Assembly: GCF_032452875.1 (NCBI RefSeq)
Contig: NC_083873.1
Location: forward strand, 74,211,987 to 74,275,986
Source: Bos javanicus
Lineage: Eukaryota; Chordata; Mammalia; Artiodactyla; Bovidae
DNA: 64,000 nt
Direction of reading: 5' to 3'
The notes beneath the pieces are model-generated. The model ran no database searches, had not been told where the DNA came from, and saw nothing but the letters and a program-made list of their open reading frames with translations. The position numbers and the translations under genes are program-made. Of this stretch, positions 44,521 to 56,887 are shown one piece after another. Every line of letters starts with the position of its first letter. Positions within the stretch are counted from its first letter, which is position 1.

Positions 44521-46195
44521 TGTTCTTAATATATATTAATAACTTATAGACTCTCCTTATTTGGATCATATGTCTTTATATTTACATATACCTCACTTAA
44601 AGTATATAATTTGTCCTATGGAGATCAGAAAAAAGAGGTGTTTTCCACTACTACCTCCATCTCAGTTAAAACACTCAGATTGTAAATATTTTCATATCTT
44701 TTTTCTTCTGTGTGTGTAGTTAGTGTATATTTTATATTTCTTCATGATTAATATCTATATAACCAAATGTCAAATTTTAGGTTAAGACCCAAGCATAAAT
44801 ATATTACATAGACTTAAATTTTATTTACAGGGTTGTCAATATAGTCTTATTACTCTATTTCATTTTTGATCTTTAATGAAGTACCTGTGAGTTATGATGT
44901 GGAAAAATGTCAGGATGAGAAAATGATGATCTCCATTTTTTTCCTAGCCATGACATTTCAGTATTATGAGCTATATCTCATAAGGTCAGGACTATGTGAC
45001 CTATTTTGCTGTACTCATTATCTACTAATCCCAAAACAGAGGCCAAGATAAAAGAAGGAGTACATTTTAAAAGGATTGCTGGTCATGGCTTTATATAATG
45101 TGTTGCCTGGATGTATGGGGAGATATTGCACATTGGCTTTTCAAGGTTAGAAAACCCAAATTGTCATAAAAAGTTAACTCATGCTCCACCCTTAAAAAAA
45201 CAAACTAGCAGTAGGATTATCTCTTACCACCTTCTACCACCTTTTTGTATGACAGAGAGGGAAAGTGAAGCCATCTTTTTATGGAATCTCCTCTTTTGCC
45301 TTATGAGCATACATTTATGAGGATAGGGTTGAAATACAATTTTTAAAGTATCACAAAATTATTTTCATTTATTTTTACAATTATCCTATCATGACAAACA
45401 ATAGCACCATAATGCTCAAAGCTAATAACAAGTTAACTATATCTACAAAAAACATCTAGGTTAAGAATCACAATGTTGGCAATTCCAACCTGGGAACACG
45501 CTTTTTTTTTTTTTTCCCTGTAATCTTAGAAGAAAAATTGAGAGTTCTTTTTATTCCTGAGATTAATCAGCTAAAGAAAATGGGTATTCACTTCATTTCT
45601 GAATAATGTCTGTAATATCTAACTCCAAAAAGAAAAGCTAGGTCTTAAAACAAATGCAAACAGAACAAAACTGAACCAAATCAACAGACTGCAAATAAAT
45701 GAATCATGAATCAGAGTTGCCTAGCCCAGCCTATCCTAGACTGGCTCAACTGGAGCAAACTTAGATACTCAGGGACATTAAAATGACCATTTAGAGGTCA
45801 CTGAGTTCTGGGGCAATTTTTTATGCAGCATTCTTGTGGTTGCTGCTGGCTAATACAAATATCAAAATCCCTGAACTTGTAAATTTTGTTTGCATGAGAA
45901 AATTAACTCTTTTACAACTCACTTTTGTATCTTTAAAGTAGAGATATTTGCTCAGATTTTCTTGGTAAAATAGAGACTAACGTGACAACTAAGAATATGG
46001 ATGGGGGAAAAGATGTTGAAGTGAGGATAAGGGGAGTGTGAATGTGTTAGGAAATACAGAAAGAATTCTGGGCAGTATTGTATGATTTAGGATTGTTGGA
46101 GAATTGCTGAAATTTAGTAATCAAAAAAAGTGAACCAGAAAGAAGAGATGGTTGTCATAGAGTGGGGCACATGGATCTAAGATTATGGAAGGGTT
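44521..46195. other. Unique AT-rich DNA
   Basis: 1.7 kb without a recognisable gene or repeat family. A T-run lies at 45502-45516. Confidence 0.45.
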
Positions 46196-46204
46196 AAAGT
46201 TACT

Positions 46205-46418
46205 GGTGGGCTTCCCAGGTGGCACTAGTGGTAAAAAACTTGCCTGCCAATGCAGGAGATGCGGGTTCGATCTCTGGGTAGGGAAGATCCCCTGGAGGTG
46301 GAAATGGCAACCCACTCCAGTACTCTTGCCTGGAGAATCCTATGGACAGAGGAGCCTAGAGGCTACAGTCCATGGGGTCACAAAGAGTTAGACATGACTG
46401 AAGTGACTTATTACTTGC
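46205..46418 (+). mobile_element. Bov-tA SINE with TSD
   Basis: A full sense copy with a near-intact B-box ('gggttcgatctctgg'). The 9-bp TSD aaagttact lies at 46196-46204 and 46419-46427. Confidence 0.95.
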
Positions 46419-46427
46419 AAAGTTACT

Positions 46428-46904
46428 ATTAATGACAAATTTTAGAAAATGATCGTGGTGGTGAATATCTAGAGGACAGACATTAGTGTAACAATCTTAA
46501 TGGAGGATAATCATTCAATGAACTTAGAAAGCAAAACATTGCAAAGATCAATAATTTGTGTATCGGAATAAAAAGAGTGTTAAAGAGAGTGACAGTTACC
46601 TAGGAGCCCCAAATCTCTAAGAAGCAACAGAGAATCATGTAAAGATCTGTAGACTGTGGTGACAGTAAGTAATACTGGTACTTAGAGTCTGATAACCAAT
46701 TTATGGGTTTTTTTTTTTTAATTTTTTTTTTGGATGGAGGAGGTACTGATAATCACTTTGAATGGGCAGTAGGGAACACACAGGGCACCTATCTAGCATG
46801 TAGGGTTGGAGAAAACTGCTACTATCTGCAATGAACTTCTGATGCTAACTAGTAGAGTAATCATAGATACTATAAGTTAACAGTATGAACTCCTACAAGA
46901 TATT
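46428..46904. other. Unique DNA
   Basis: Only a T-rich run at 46707-46731 is notable. Confidence 0.4.
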
Positions 46905-47518
46905 TTTACTTTAGATACCAGCCACAAGTTTGGGGCTCCCTAGGTCACCAGTTATTCTGACAAATGCTATAAACTCAAGAGCTCCCCATGCCCCTTCACA
47001 TTCAATAGCTCACTAAAACAGCTCACAGAACTCAGGAAAGCACTATACTTAAATTATAATTTTAATATAAGAATACAAATCAAGAACCAGACAAAAGAGG
47101 AGACCCATGGAGGGAGTTCTGAGAGGTCCCAGATGCAGAGCTCTCATGTCTCCTGGAATATGGGTGCATATTGATTTGTGTTTACCAACTAGGAAGCTCC
47201 ATTTTACTGAGCCAGTTTTACTGAGATTTTATTATGAAGCTATGATTGGTTGAATCCTTGGCACATAACTGAACTCCATCTCCAGCTCCCTTCCTTCCCT
47301 GGAGTTCAGGTTAATATTACGTGGCTCAGAGTCTCAACTCTATTCACATGGTTGATTTTTCTTCCATTGCCAGAAACAATGGAGTGAAACCCATCACGGT
47401 TCAGTTTTTTAAGATAAATTCAAATGTGGCCCAGGAGCCTGCTAAGAATTTTTTAAAGGCACTCTCATTGCTTTTTATCACTTTGGAAAATTCTAAGGGT
47501 TTAGAAATTCAGGGTTGG
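46905..47518 (+). repeat. Ancient LTR-like repeat
   Basis: The series 'cagctcacagaactcaggaa', 'gagggagttctgagaggtcc', 'gtgtttaccaactaggaagc', 'atgaagctatgattggttga' and 'ctccatctccagctcccttc' follows an old mammal-wide LTR consensus that I recognise by eye but cannot name. A Bov-tA lies at its right end. Confidence 0.5.
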
Positions 47519-47519
47519 A

Positions 47520-47730
47520 GGGCTTCCCTGGTGGTTCAGACGGTAAAGCATCTGCCTGCAATGTGGGAGACCTAGGTTTGATCCCTGGGTTGGGAAGATC
47601 CCCTGGAGAAGGAAATGGCAACCCACTCCAGTAGTCTTGGCCGGGAAAATTCCATGGATGGAAGAGCCTGGTAGGCTACAGTCTATGGGATCACAAAGAG
47701 TTGGACACGACTGAGCAACTTCACTGGTTA
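47520..47730 (+). mobile_element. Bov-tA SINE
   Basis: A full sense copy from 'ggcttccctggtggttcaga' to 'gttggacacgactgagcaac'. The B-box reads 'aggtttgatccctgg'. Confidence 0.95.
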
Positions 47731-47992
47731 GAAGCTCACTCCCATAAACTAAGAATAAAGTCCAAATAAATTCTTTATCTGTGTCCTTTATCAGTGTCCT
47801 TAGGAGAGAGCCTGGTTTTCTTCAGAGCAAAAGTCTGATGGGGTTTAGGAAAGGCAGGATTTTCCTGATGAATCACCATCAGAAAGTACAGTGAAAAGAT
47901 TTCAGGATGAAGTAAAGAGTGGGGTTTATCAGAAAGTACATTTTGAAAAACCGTATCAGGATTTAAGCCAGGAGATGAGAACTGAGCTGAAC
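47731..47992. other. Unique DNA
   Basis: A local duplication of 'tcagaaagtaca' (about 47879 and 47930) is present. Nothing is assignable. Confidence 0.4.
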
Positions 47993-48048
47993 CAGTGTCT
48001 CCTGCATTGCAGGCGAATTCTTTACCAACTGAGCTATCAGGGAAGCCC
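47993..48048 (-). mobile_element. Bov-tA tRNA head only, antisense
   Basis: 'gtctcctgcattgcaggcga' to 'gagctatcagggaagccc' is the complement of the SINE head alone (about 56 bp). The body is missing. Confidence 0.85.
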
Positions 48049-50479
48049 GAGATAACTGAACTCCTGGTTTTAAATTCTAATTGCCCTATAGAAAATAAGG
48101 AGATTAATGCTGATGGTATTAAGGTGAAAAGTGATGTCAAGGCTGTGAATATGATGTCAAAGCAAGTATTTGACAAAGTCTTTCATGAAACATCCAGAGC
48201 TTTAAGGCTTATGTTAAACACATGTCTAAAGGAGCTGTGGAGGATGGGAGTGGTTTAAAGATTTCGGTGAATGCTAAAACTCTTCACCTTAAGTTATTGA
48301 GTGGCCCAGGAGAAAAATGCCCCCCTTTTTCCACATAACCACTATCCTAACTTCTCACATCATAGATTATTTAATGGATTTCATATAAGGCAGTTCTAAA
48401 TTATGTACTCTTTTTGTATCTGCCCTCTTTTACATAGTAATACATCTTTAAAAGTTTGTCAGCTTATAGTTGCTTCAATGTAGCTGCTTATATCTTACAA
48501 AATATTTTATTATATATAAATTGGGATACTGTGCCCACCTATGATGAAAAAATAATGTGTTCCACGTTATAGAACATGGCCATTAAGTGACAAAGCTGAT
48601 TTAAATGGATCATTTCCCAGTTTGAAATTCAACCCCATTAGCTCTGTGTCTCTCTTTTTGCAGGGAGGGGAGCTTATTTTATAGAAACTTATATTCAGTC
48701 CCTGCATATAATATCTAAAATATACTAAACAAACAAACTGAGGTATGTCTGAATAAGGAAGTGAACTCCTGTTTAGATGAATTGTCTCTTCAAGTTTTCC
48801 TGATTTTTACTTTTTTTTTATTTATAAATATCCTTGATTGGTTTCTACATCATTATGCCACAGGGAACTCAAGAGAGAACTGAGATGATCTCATATTATG
48901 TATCCATTTTGAAGTTAACAAGACTTGTCAGGAACAATAATTCTTTGTTTTCATTTAGGATTCAGCTTTCAACAATCTAGAGAATGCTTCCTTTACAAAC
49001 TCATTTTATGAACACTTATAGTGTCCCTACCTCTCAGGTTAGTTGCTAGGGGTGAATTGAAATAATTCAATAAAATGTAAATAAAGTGCTCAGTGTTGCA
49101 AATGTATTTGAAGGTGGATTTTTATTACTTCACTAGCATATTAAAATAATGGTAGAGCAGATTTTAAACAAATCATAAACCAGCCTTGATATTGGTGCAT
49201 ATTTTAGTTCAGAGTATCTCTTACTTTTTAGCATCAGAATTATTTTTTACATATTTATTGTATTTTCTATGATTGGTATTTATTAACATTTACTACATTA
49301 TTCAACCAACATAACTGTATCATTAATGTTACAATGGACCCAGAGTGTACCATATTTTAGATCTATAATCATCTCTAATATACTACTCTACTGTCCTGAC
49401 AAAATGTCCTTTTTCATTATCAGGGAGAAGCTTCTCTGCTTTTTAATGTTTTCATCATGACTTTGATATGCCAATGCTCCTCTTCTCCAAGGAGAAAGAA
49501 AGGAAGAAACTATAGCAATAATTACCAACTGCACAAGTCATTATCGTTATAATAGAAATAAAATTGAAATGGTAAGAGCTTGGCATTATTCACATTTTCC
49601 TCCTGCTTTGTTAATGATCATATTATCTTTGAAATCCTCATAGACTTATTTTGAAGTGTAGATGTCATAATACCTAAAGCATCTTAGGGTATGGAATCAC
49701 ACCATAAGCCACTGATCAAATCTTCTAGGCCAAGTCTCCAGGTGTATCACAGCTCTGATCCTATGACCTCTCAAAAATGTCTTTCTGAAGAGTTAATAGA
49801 GAACAGATGTTACCTAAGGCAGCAGCTGTTACCATTAGACAAATGGGAAACTGGCAGATGAAGAGGGCAGAAACTCTTTAAGGAGACAATCTAATTCCTT
49901 AAAAAATAGCAATAAGATATTTTGAAAAGGTCAGAAAAAGGTGCACAAGCATGTGTTTTTGCACATATATATTCATTAAAAGTCCTTTCAGAAAATAACT
50001 TTCACTGAAACAAAAATTCTCATATTCATTTGAAATAGTCTGGTCTTGATAATTATGAAAGGAGATTTTTCTAAATTGCAAAATATAAAATTCAGTTTTA
50101 TTGGGTCTTCAAGTTTATATTTTTCATTTTTAGTAAAGTTGATAATATTTTCCTGATGGTTTAATGTGTTCCCTACCTAATGATGCAAAACTCAGTGGAA
50201 AAAATGCAATACTGCTTTTCTCAGTCTAGAACCTCATCTTTCATTAATGGGAAGAAACATGTGAGTATATAATGCAGTGACTGCTTCTAGAATTGATGGA
50301 TAAATTCATCTTCCTGACAGGAAAGTTCTTAGAAGCAAGAGATATTTGACTTGGGTTCTGAAAAATGAAAAAATAAAAATACCATAAAGAGAACAATTTT
50401 TTCACAAGAAACACCGAACCATACACAGAGTCTTGAAAGTTAGAACCTGAACAAAATATAAGAACTGGACAGAAGAATA
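48049..50479. other. Unique AT-rich DNA
   Basis: 2.4 kb with no recognisable gene. A stretch at 49024-49110 ('taaataaagtgctcagtgtt') may be a decayed MIR but is not called. Confidence 0.45.
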
Positions 50480-50600
50480 GAGATTCTTAAATTGTAGTGT
50501 GCATCAGAACTATTTGGAATTCTTGTTAAAAATGCAGAACCTGGGTCGCATCATGGACATTCTAATCTACTAGATCTGGTGTGGTATCTGGGGTTCTTCA
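50480..50600 (-). repeat. MER5-like hAT DNA transposon fossil
   Basis: 'aaattgtagtgtgcatcaga', then 'actatttggaattcttgtta' and 'aaaaatgcagaacctgggtc', match by eye the MER5 (hAT-Charlie, non-autonomous) sequence in antisense. Confidence 0.65.
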
Positions 50601-50682
50601 TCTTACTAAGCACTTCTTATTTTATATACTCTGATGAAATCAGAGGGAAGATTGCACTTTGAGACATGTTTCTTTCAATGAA

Positions 50683-50835
50683 TGGTTCTTGAAGTGTGGT
50701 CTCCAGACCAGCAATACCACCATTATTAACTGGAAATTTGTTAGAAATGTCAATTCTCAGCTCTACTCCAGCTTGGCAGAAATTCTGGTGGTTGAGTCTA
50801 GCTATCTGGGCTTTAATAACCAATTTGGCTGATTC
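50683..50835 (+). repeat. MER5-like hAT DNA transposon fossil
   Basis: 'tggttcttgaagtgtggtct', 'ccagaccagcaataccacca' and 'ttgttagaaatgtcaattct' match MER5 in sense. With the element at 50480 it forms an inverted pair about 80 bp apart. Confidence 0.75.
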
Positions 50836-51318
50836 AAATTTTCAGGTTGTAGTGTAGTATGCTGCAATTGGCATAGATTCATTGATGAGTGCTCAGTGAA
50901 GTTATATAGTCTCATTTTGAACATAAGAAATCCCTTCAGTGGAACTCAAGGTAGTGACAGTGACATTGAGATTCATTTTTTATGTTATTCGTATTTTCTC
51001 AATGAGTGCATAAAGTCATCTATTGGTAAAGAATCATTATATCTGCTATGGTGTGTGTTAGGGTAAAATTTGTTGGTTGGCTTTTCCTAACAATGAAAAA
51101 TAGATGCTAGTCCTATATGAAATGATGTTTTTGGAAACATCAGATAGTAATCCTCTTCTATATCTTTTTTTGTCAGTAAATATAACTTTTCATCTTGAAC
51201 TTCAAATGCCAAAGTTGATATGCTAATGAGAAGCATTGTTTCACCTACCTATCAAAAAAAAAAAAAAAAGATGTGTAAGAACAAATATGTCTAATTTTTG
51301 TCCCCTTCTACAATATGG
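50836..51318. other. Unique DNA
   Basis: An A-run of 16-17 lies at 51254-51270. Nothing else is recognisable. Confidence 0.4.
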
Positions 51319-51540
51319 ATGGGGCTTCCCTGGTGGTGCAGTGGTAAAGAATTTGCCTGACATTACAGGAGATGCAAGAGACATGGGTTTGATCCCTGGG
51401 TTGGGAAGATTCCCTGGAGTAGGAAATGGCAATCTGCTCCAGTATTCTTGCCTGAAAACTCCCATGGACACAAGAACCTGGCAGGCTACAGTCTATGGGG
51501 TCACAAAATGTTGGACCTGACTGAGTGACTGAGCACACAC
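51319..51540 (+). mobile_element. Bov-tA SINE
   Basis: 'ggggcttccctggtggtgca' to 'gacctgactgagtgactgag', with B-box 'gggtttgatccctgg' and a (CA)n end. Confidence 0.93.
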
Positions 51541-51923
51541 ACATTCTGAATATGCAGATTTATTTCTCAATGGACAGCATGACAGAAATCCTCAAATATG
51601 AGTGGAAATAATATTCTTAGAAGGCTAGGATTTAGTCTTTGTTCTTTTTCTCTTCCCCCTATTTCTTCCCTCTAACGCTTCAGGACTGTCCTGGTTATGT
51701 CCTTTGTGAGAAAGAAAGAGGCCATGTTTAGCACCCACTTGTCAAAGAGCACTTCTGAGTTGTTTTTTGAAATAGCAAGCAGTCAATGATTTTTAGGGCA
51801 GAAATAAAATATGTTATAGAACTATAGAAAACTCTAGATTCTCCATTTTTCATTGTTCATTGATTGATTAGCAGCTATATTCCAGAAAGTGTATTCAGAA
51901 ATAGTTGTCAGTAAATTAATAAA
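51541..51923. other. Unique DNA
   Basis: No recognisable feature. Confidence 0.4.
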
Positions 51924-52156
51924 CAGGGATCCCTGGTGGCTTAGTTGGTAAAGAATCTGCCTGCAATGCAGGAGACCTGGGTTCAGAACTGAGAAGACCC
52001 AAGTTTGAACCCTTGGGTCAGGAAGATCCTCTAGAGAAGGGAATAACTACCCATTCCAGTATTCTTGCCTGGAGAATTCCATGGACAGAGGAGCTTGGTG
52101 GGTCAGTGCATGCAGTTGCCAAGAGTCGGACACAAATGAGTGACTAACAGACACAC
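51924..52156 (+). mobile_element. Bov-tA SINE with 20-bp head insertion and TSD
   Basis: A sense copy in which 'gacctgggttcagaactgag' and 'aagacccaagtttgaaccct' repeat the B-box region, a local duplication. The flanks aaattaataaa (51913-51923) and aaattaacaaa (52157-52167) form an 11-bp TSD with one mismatch. Confidence 0.92.
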
Positions 52157-52167
52157 AAATTAACAAA

Positions 52168-52559
52168 TAAAGCAAGTTTCTTATAATCTGCAGCTCACAA
52201 TCTTCTGGAAGATACAGCCACCTGCCAAGGTATTATAGCTAAAAAAATACTTGGACCTGAGAAAAATATTATTATTTATATCATAGCTCAGATATATTAA
52301 ATTTCAAAGTACTTATTTGACACCCAGAGGTGTCAGCATATGTATTATCGTCTCTTTATGTTTTACAACATAAATGCATGATATTTACTGACTTTAATCA
52401 AAAGGAAGAAGTGGTTTGCTTTGACTTTGTATAGGTTGGTATCATATTATTTCTCCCCAAAATAAACATAGGATCAAGTTAGAAGATGACTTAGACATTC
52501 TTAGTGAAATTGCAGGAATGAACTTTTTGGTGGCAGGGTGATTTTCTTAGACACAGATG
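52168..52559. other. Unique DNA
   Basis: No recognisable feature. Confidence 0.4.
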
Positions 52560-52762
52560 AGCCTTTGGATCCAAGCAGAGTTAGGTTAAAATCTGAGTTA
52601 TGTCCCTTCACGCTGTTATTTTAACCTTTCTGAAAATGTTGCTTCATCTGTGTATCTGTGAAGTGGTGATAATAAATACCACAATATATTGCTACAGAAT
52701 AATTAAGTAAGATGACGTTTGTAAAGAGCCTGGCATTTGGTTGGTGCTCAATAAATTTTAGT
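52560..52762 (+). repeat. MIR element
   Basis: 'ggtgataataaataccacaa', 'gaataattaagtaagatgac' and 'aagagcctggcatttggttg' with 'gtgctcaataaatttt' give the 3' part of a sense MIR. The left boundary is soft. Confidence 0.7.
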
Positions 52763-53261
52763 TTTATTTGACATACATTCTCTTTAGTGCCTTCCCCTTT
52801 CATATGGATCCATGTGTCTGCCATTAAATGCTTGCCGCTCCATTTCACACCATATATCTTTGAGGTCTAAGGAGTCTACCTTAAAAAACAAAATTTATTA
52901 TACAAAATACTGTTTCCCTATTGTTCAAACAGTGCATGAATATTGGTGTGCATCTACCATATACTATGCATGCATTCTCAAAGGTCCCAAGAGGCAGTTG
53001 GAGTGGGTGGTGAAATGCAGGATTACAGACTACAGAATTAAAGTGATAGATGGTTTGGACTGACTGACATTTAAGACAAGAATGGCTAGGACCATTAAAT
53101 GGAATTACATAAGGGGAGTTAAGGAGTTATAAGTCAAGCAACATTTATCTTTTAGTGTTGGCATTAACTAGCTCTCTGAGGTTTATTGTAATATACAAAA
53201 CTCCCTATGTTTGCTATCTGTATCTTCATTCTATTTTGACTTTTTCCACCATTCTTACAGG
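52763..53261. other. Unique DNA
   Basis: No gene is supported. The 83-codon frame at 52812-53063 lacks any recognisable domain. Confidence 0.4.
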
Positions 53262-53475
53262 CTTCCCAGGTGGCGCTAGTGATAAAGAACCCGCCTGCCA
53301 ATGCAGGAGACATAAGAGACATGGTTCAATCCCTGGGTTGGGAAGATGCCGTGGAGGAGGGCGCGGCAACCCACTCCAGTATTCTTGCCTGGAGAATCCC
53401 ATGAACAGCGGAGCCTGGCGGGCTACAGTCCATAGGGTCAAAAGAGTCAGACACGACTGAAGCGACTTAGGACAC
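53262..53475 (+). mobile_element. Bov-tA SINE
   Basis: A well-preserved sense copy from 'ggcttcccaggtggcgctag' to 'cacgactgaagcgacttagg'. It retains several CpGs, which suggests a younger insertion. Confidence 0.95.
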
Positions 53476-53639
53476 ACAGACATCATTATTACTGGTAAAA
53501 ATTAAGATTCTGGGTTTTTTTGTTTTTTTGTTTTTAGTTTAACATGGGGGAGTAGGGAGAAAAATTGAGAATCACTTCATATTTTTAAATAGAGTCTGGG
53601 AAACAACCTGCCAGATATGAGTGCTTGTAGTTAGTATCT

Positions 53640-53920
53640 CGGAGAAGGCAATGGCAAGCCACTCCAGTACTCTTGCCTAGAAAATCCCATGGTGGGGGAG
53701 CCTGGTAGGCTGCAGTCCAAGGGGTCGCTACGAGTCGGACGCGACTGAGCGACTTCACTTTCACTTTTCACTTTCCTGCATTGGAGAAGGAAATGGCAAC
53801 CCACTCCAGTATTCTTGCCTGGAGAATCCCAGGGACAGGGAAGCCTGGTGGGCTGCCGTCTATGGGGTCGCACAGAGTCGGACATGACCGAAGTGACTTA
53901 GCAGCAGCAGCAGCAGCAGC
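53640..53920 (+). mobile_element. BovA2 dimeric SINE, (AGC)7 tail, TSD
   Basis: A full dimer ending in seven AGC units. The flanks agttagtatct (53629-53639) and agttagtgtct (53921-53931) form an 11-bp TSD with one mismatch. Many CpGs are retained (for example 'cgagtcggacgcgactgagc'). Confidence 0.96.
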
Positions 53921-54074
53921 AGTTAGTGTCTGTTTACCAAAACTGGAACTACGATAAAAAGATACCTTTCTACTGGTTTTGCTGATAAATAGTAGTTCTT
54001 TCATATTTATTAAATAAAGAAACAGTTAATTGCATCATGCTAGACAGTGCTGTACATCTTAATGATATAGAGGA

Positions 54075-54103
54075 TGAAGTGACTTAGCATAGCACAGCAT
54101 AGC
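54075..54103 (+). mobile_element. BovA2 3' stub with pentamer tail
   Basis: 'gaagtgacttagcatagcac' then 'agcatagcata': only the last 12 bp and the (TAGCA)n tail of a BovA2 remain. Confidence 0.75.
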
Positions 54104-55057
54104 ATAAGTCTCTATCTTATTGTGAGGAGGTCAAGGTTCCAGGAGGAGTACACCTGGTTCCCTTTTCCAGAGTCCGTTCACAGTGAAGCAAAATTGCCAC
54201 TTAAATGACAATACTCTGTCTCCCAAAAGAAAGAGTAGAGATTCAATAAGAGGGTGAGATTAAGGAGGAACATAGACTTTTCTTTTTTATCTGTTATGTA
54301 AATCATAATAGGATTTTAGTAAATCATTTATTAGAAAGGAAGAATAGTAAGGCAAAAGCAGAACAATATTTGCCTTTCTTTCCTCTATATGCTCTACAGG
54401 CTTATAAAAGCATGTGAGAAACATAATCTTTAAAAGAGTCATATAATGATGTTTTGTGCATCACTGACAAAAATGAAGACATCATATATCATATGAATGC
54501 TTTGTAAAATATCATAATTAATAGTTAATTTCTGATAAGAAAACACTGATACAGTGTACTAGTTCTATATTTACTCCAGTTTTCTTTTTTAACACACCAA
54601 AAAATATGCTTCTGGGGAATTTCTGGTGCAAAAACAAAACAAAACATCTCATGCAAAACTGAGTCATGTATTTATATATGAACAAATTTCATATTAGTAG
54701 TTGGGGCTGCCAATTTTGAAAATAAATACTTTCTTGATTTAATTTAAAATCTGAACTGTATTTCAGCAGTAATCTTTGCATGGCTTGTATCCCTTTGTGA
54801 TGGATGTATATACCCAATGAACATGTTTTGAGATATAAAAAACACAACCATAAAGATTCACTTTTGGATTCACTCTTGGGTTAAGATTATTTTATCTGAA
54901 AAAGTCTACACACTTTTATAGAGTAAGAAAATTTCAAGGAATAAAAAAGAAAAAAATCCAAGAACATTTTTAAGTAGCACAAAGCCTTTAAAAGATATCT
55001 CACCACTCTTTGAAACAAACCTTCCAGGTAAACTGCTGTTGTTTTTATCACCATGAA
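54104..55057. other. Unique AT-rich DNA
   Basis: No recognisable feature. Confidence 0.4.
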
Positions 55058-55378
55058 AGTGAAGGTGAAAGTTGCTCAGTTGTGTCCAATTCTTTGTGGC
55101 TCCATGGACTGTATAGTCCCTGGAATTCTCCAGGCCAGAATACTGGAGTGGGTAGCCTTCCCTTTCTCCAGAGTATTTTTTCAACCCAGGGGTTGAACCC
55201 AGGTCTCCTGCATTGCAGGCAGATTCTTTGTGGCTTTTCCTGAGCCACAAGGAAAGCCGAAGAATACTGGAGTGGGTAGCCTATCCATTCTCCAGGGGAT
55301 CTTCCTGACCCAGGAATCCAACTGGAGTCTCCTATATTATAGGTGGATTCTTTACCAACTGAGCTATGAGGGAAGCCC
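55058..55378 (-). mobile_element. Tandem Bov-tA dimer (Bov-tA3-like), antisense
   Basis: Antisense body ('gaaagttgctcagttgtgtc' onward), then two complemented heads ('tttcctgagccacaaggaaa' at about 55234 and 'accaactgagctatgaggga' at about 55353). It has the same structure as 27560-27875. Confidence 0.9.
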
Positions 55379-55854
55379 ATATAACAAGGGAAACTAGGCT
55401 TCACTGAGATTAAATGATAATTATTGACACACTACATTAGATGGTAAAACCAAAAATGAGTTTCCTAACTTAGAGCCTGTTTCTGTTCTTCTTTCACTAA
55501 AAAAGGGAATGCTTTGTTTACTACTCAGAAATTTTGTAGCTTTCAGATATTTGAATTTATTTGTTTTAATAATATCTATAGAGATAGTGAAAATCTACCA
55601 AGAAAAAGATGATTTTGTTTGTTTGTTCTCCCTTTAGCCTAGATACCCAGCATGGTATCTAGTACTCACTGTTCTAAACTGCCCATATACCTATTCTCCA
55701 GACAAAATATGAAAAGTGATTGCTATACATCTTTGGAGATTGTGATTTTGAAAACATCCCTGGGGAGTGGGCAGACAATACCTTGTTAGCTAATTCATCA
55801 ATTTCTGCTTTCCATTATCTGCCAGATACTTAAATACTTTTCCAGTTTCACTCT
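55379..55854. other. Unique DNA
   Basis: No recognisable feature. Confidence 0.4.
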
Positions 55855-55867
55855 TGATCTGCTTCTA

Positions 55868-56142
55868 TGCTATGCTATGCTAAGTCACTTCAGTCGTGTC
55901 CGACTCTGTGTGACCCCATAGATGGTAGCCTACCAGGCTCCCCCGTCCCTGGGATTCTCCAGGCAAGAACACTGGAGTGGGTTGCCATTTCCTTCTCCAA
56001 TGCATGAAAGTGAAAAGTGAAGTGAAGTCGCTCAGTCGTGTCCAGACTCTTGGCGACCCCATGGACTGCAGCCTACCAGGCTCCTTCGTCCATGGGATTT
56101 TCCAGGCAAGAGTACTGGAGTAGGGTACCATTGCCTTCTCCG
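55868..56142 (-). mobile_element. BovA2 dimeric SINE, pentamer tail, TSD
   Basis: Antisense dimer beginning with 'tgctatgctatgctaagtca', the complement of the (TAGCA)n tail. A perfect 13-bp TSD, tgatctgcttcta, lies at 55855-55867 and 56143-56155. Confidence 0.97.
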
Positions 56143-56155
56143 TGATCTGCTTCTA

Positions 56156-56423
56156 GAGGATGGGATATAATATGTCTACCAGTAAATAGCTGGGATAGAG
56201 ATCTCCAAGAGCTATCACAGCCTTCTACTGTCTGCCAGGCAACAAGCATGGGAAAAAATGTAATATTGTAGCTGGAGAAAACTGTAGGTGAAGGTTAAGC
56301 CAAAATGTAGAAAGAGTTCAGCTTCTTCTATCAGCATTAAGTCTTGCTCTAATTATGTGAACTAACCAAATGGCTTTTATGTTGAATCATTTTGATGAGG
56401 TATTCAGTTTTTGCTGCCAAACT
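56156..56423. other. Unique DNA
   Basis: No recognisable feature. Confidence 0.4.
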
Positions 56424-56467
56424 CGCAGAGTCTGACACAACTGAGCGACTGAACTGAACTGAACTAA
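56424..56467 (+). mobile_element. BovB 3' terminal stub (44 bp)
   Basis: 'gcagagtctgacacaactga' then 'gcgactgaactgaactgaac': only the extreme BovB 3' end was inserted. Confidence 0.85.
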
Positions 56468-56887
56468 ACATATTTTGAAATTCTTGGTTTTAAAGCATTT
56501 AGGTATAAATGCCATCTTGTATGTAAGTGGATCCATTAGGATGCCTTGTTTTATTCACGCTATCCTCGTCTATGATTCAAATTTCTTCCTTCATTTGTAA
56601 GATCTATAGACTTTTAAAGGTATGCAGCAATTTTTATTCAGAGACCCCTGCTTGCATATTTATTTTTCCTTATTCAGTCCAATCCAGCTACTTTACTAGA
56701 TGACTTACTCTTTTTTTTTATACCATTTTTCCCTAAACTTTTCCATTGCCTTTCTTTAAAATATCTGCTATGTTGCCAGTAAATATTCCTGCATTCTTTA
56801 CTTTTAAAACAAATGTTTACTCTGTTTCTTTGCCTGACCTGAAAACTACCTTTCCACAGATAAGTTAAGGTTTATTTTTATTCTCCA
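56468..56887. other. Unique DNA
   Basis: No recognisable feature. Confidence 0.4.

Noticed and set aside
51254..51270. A-run as a processed-pseudogene tail
   Set aside because: No gene-like sequence, TSD or poly(A) signal upstream; only low-complexity DNA.
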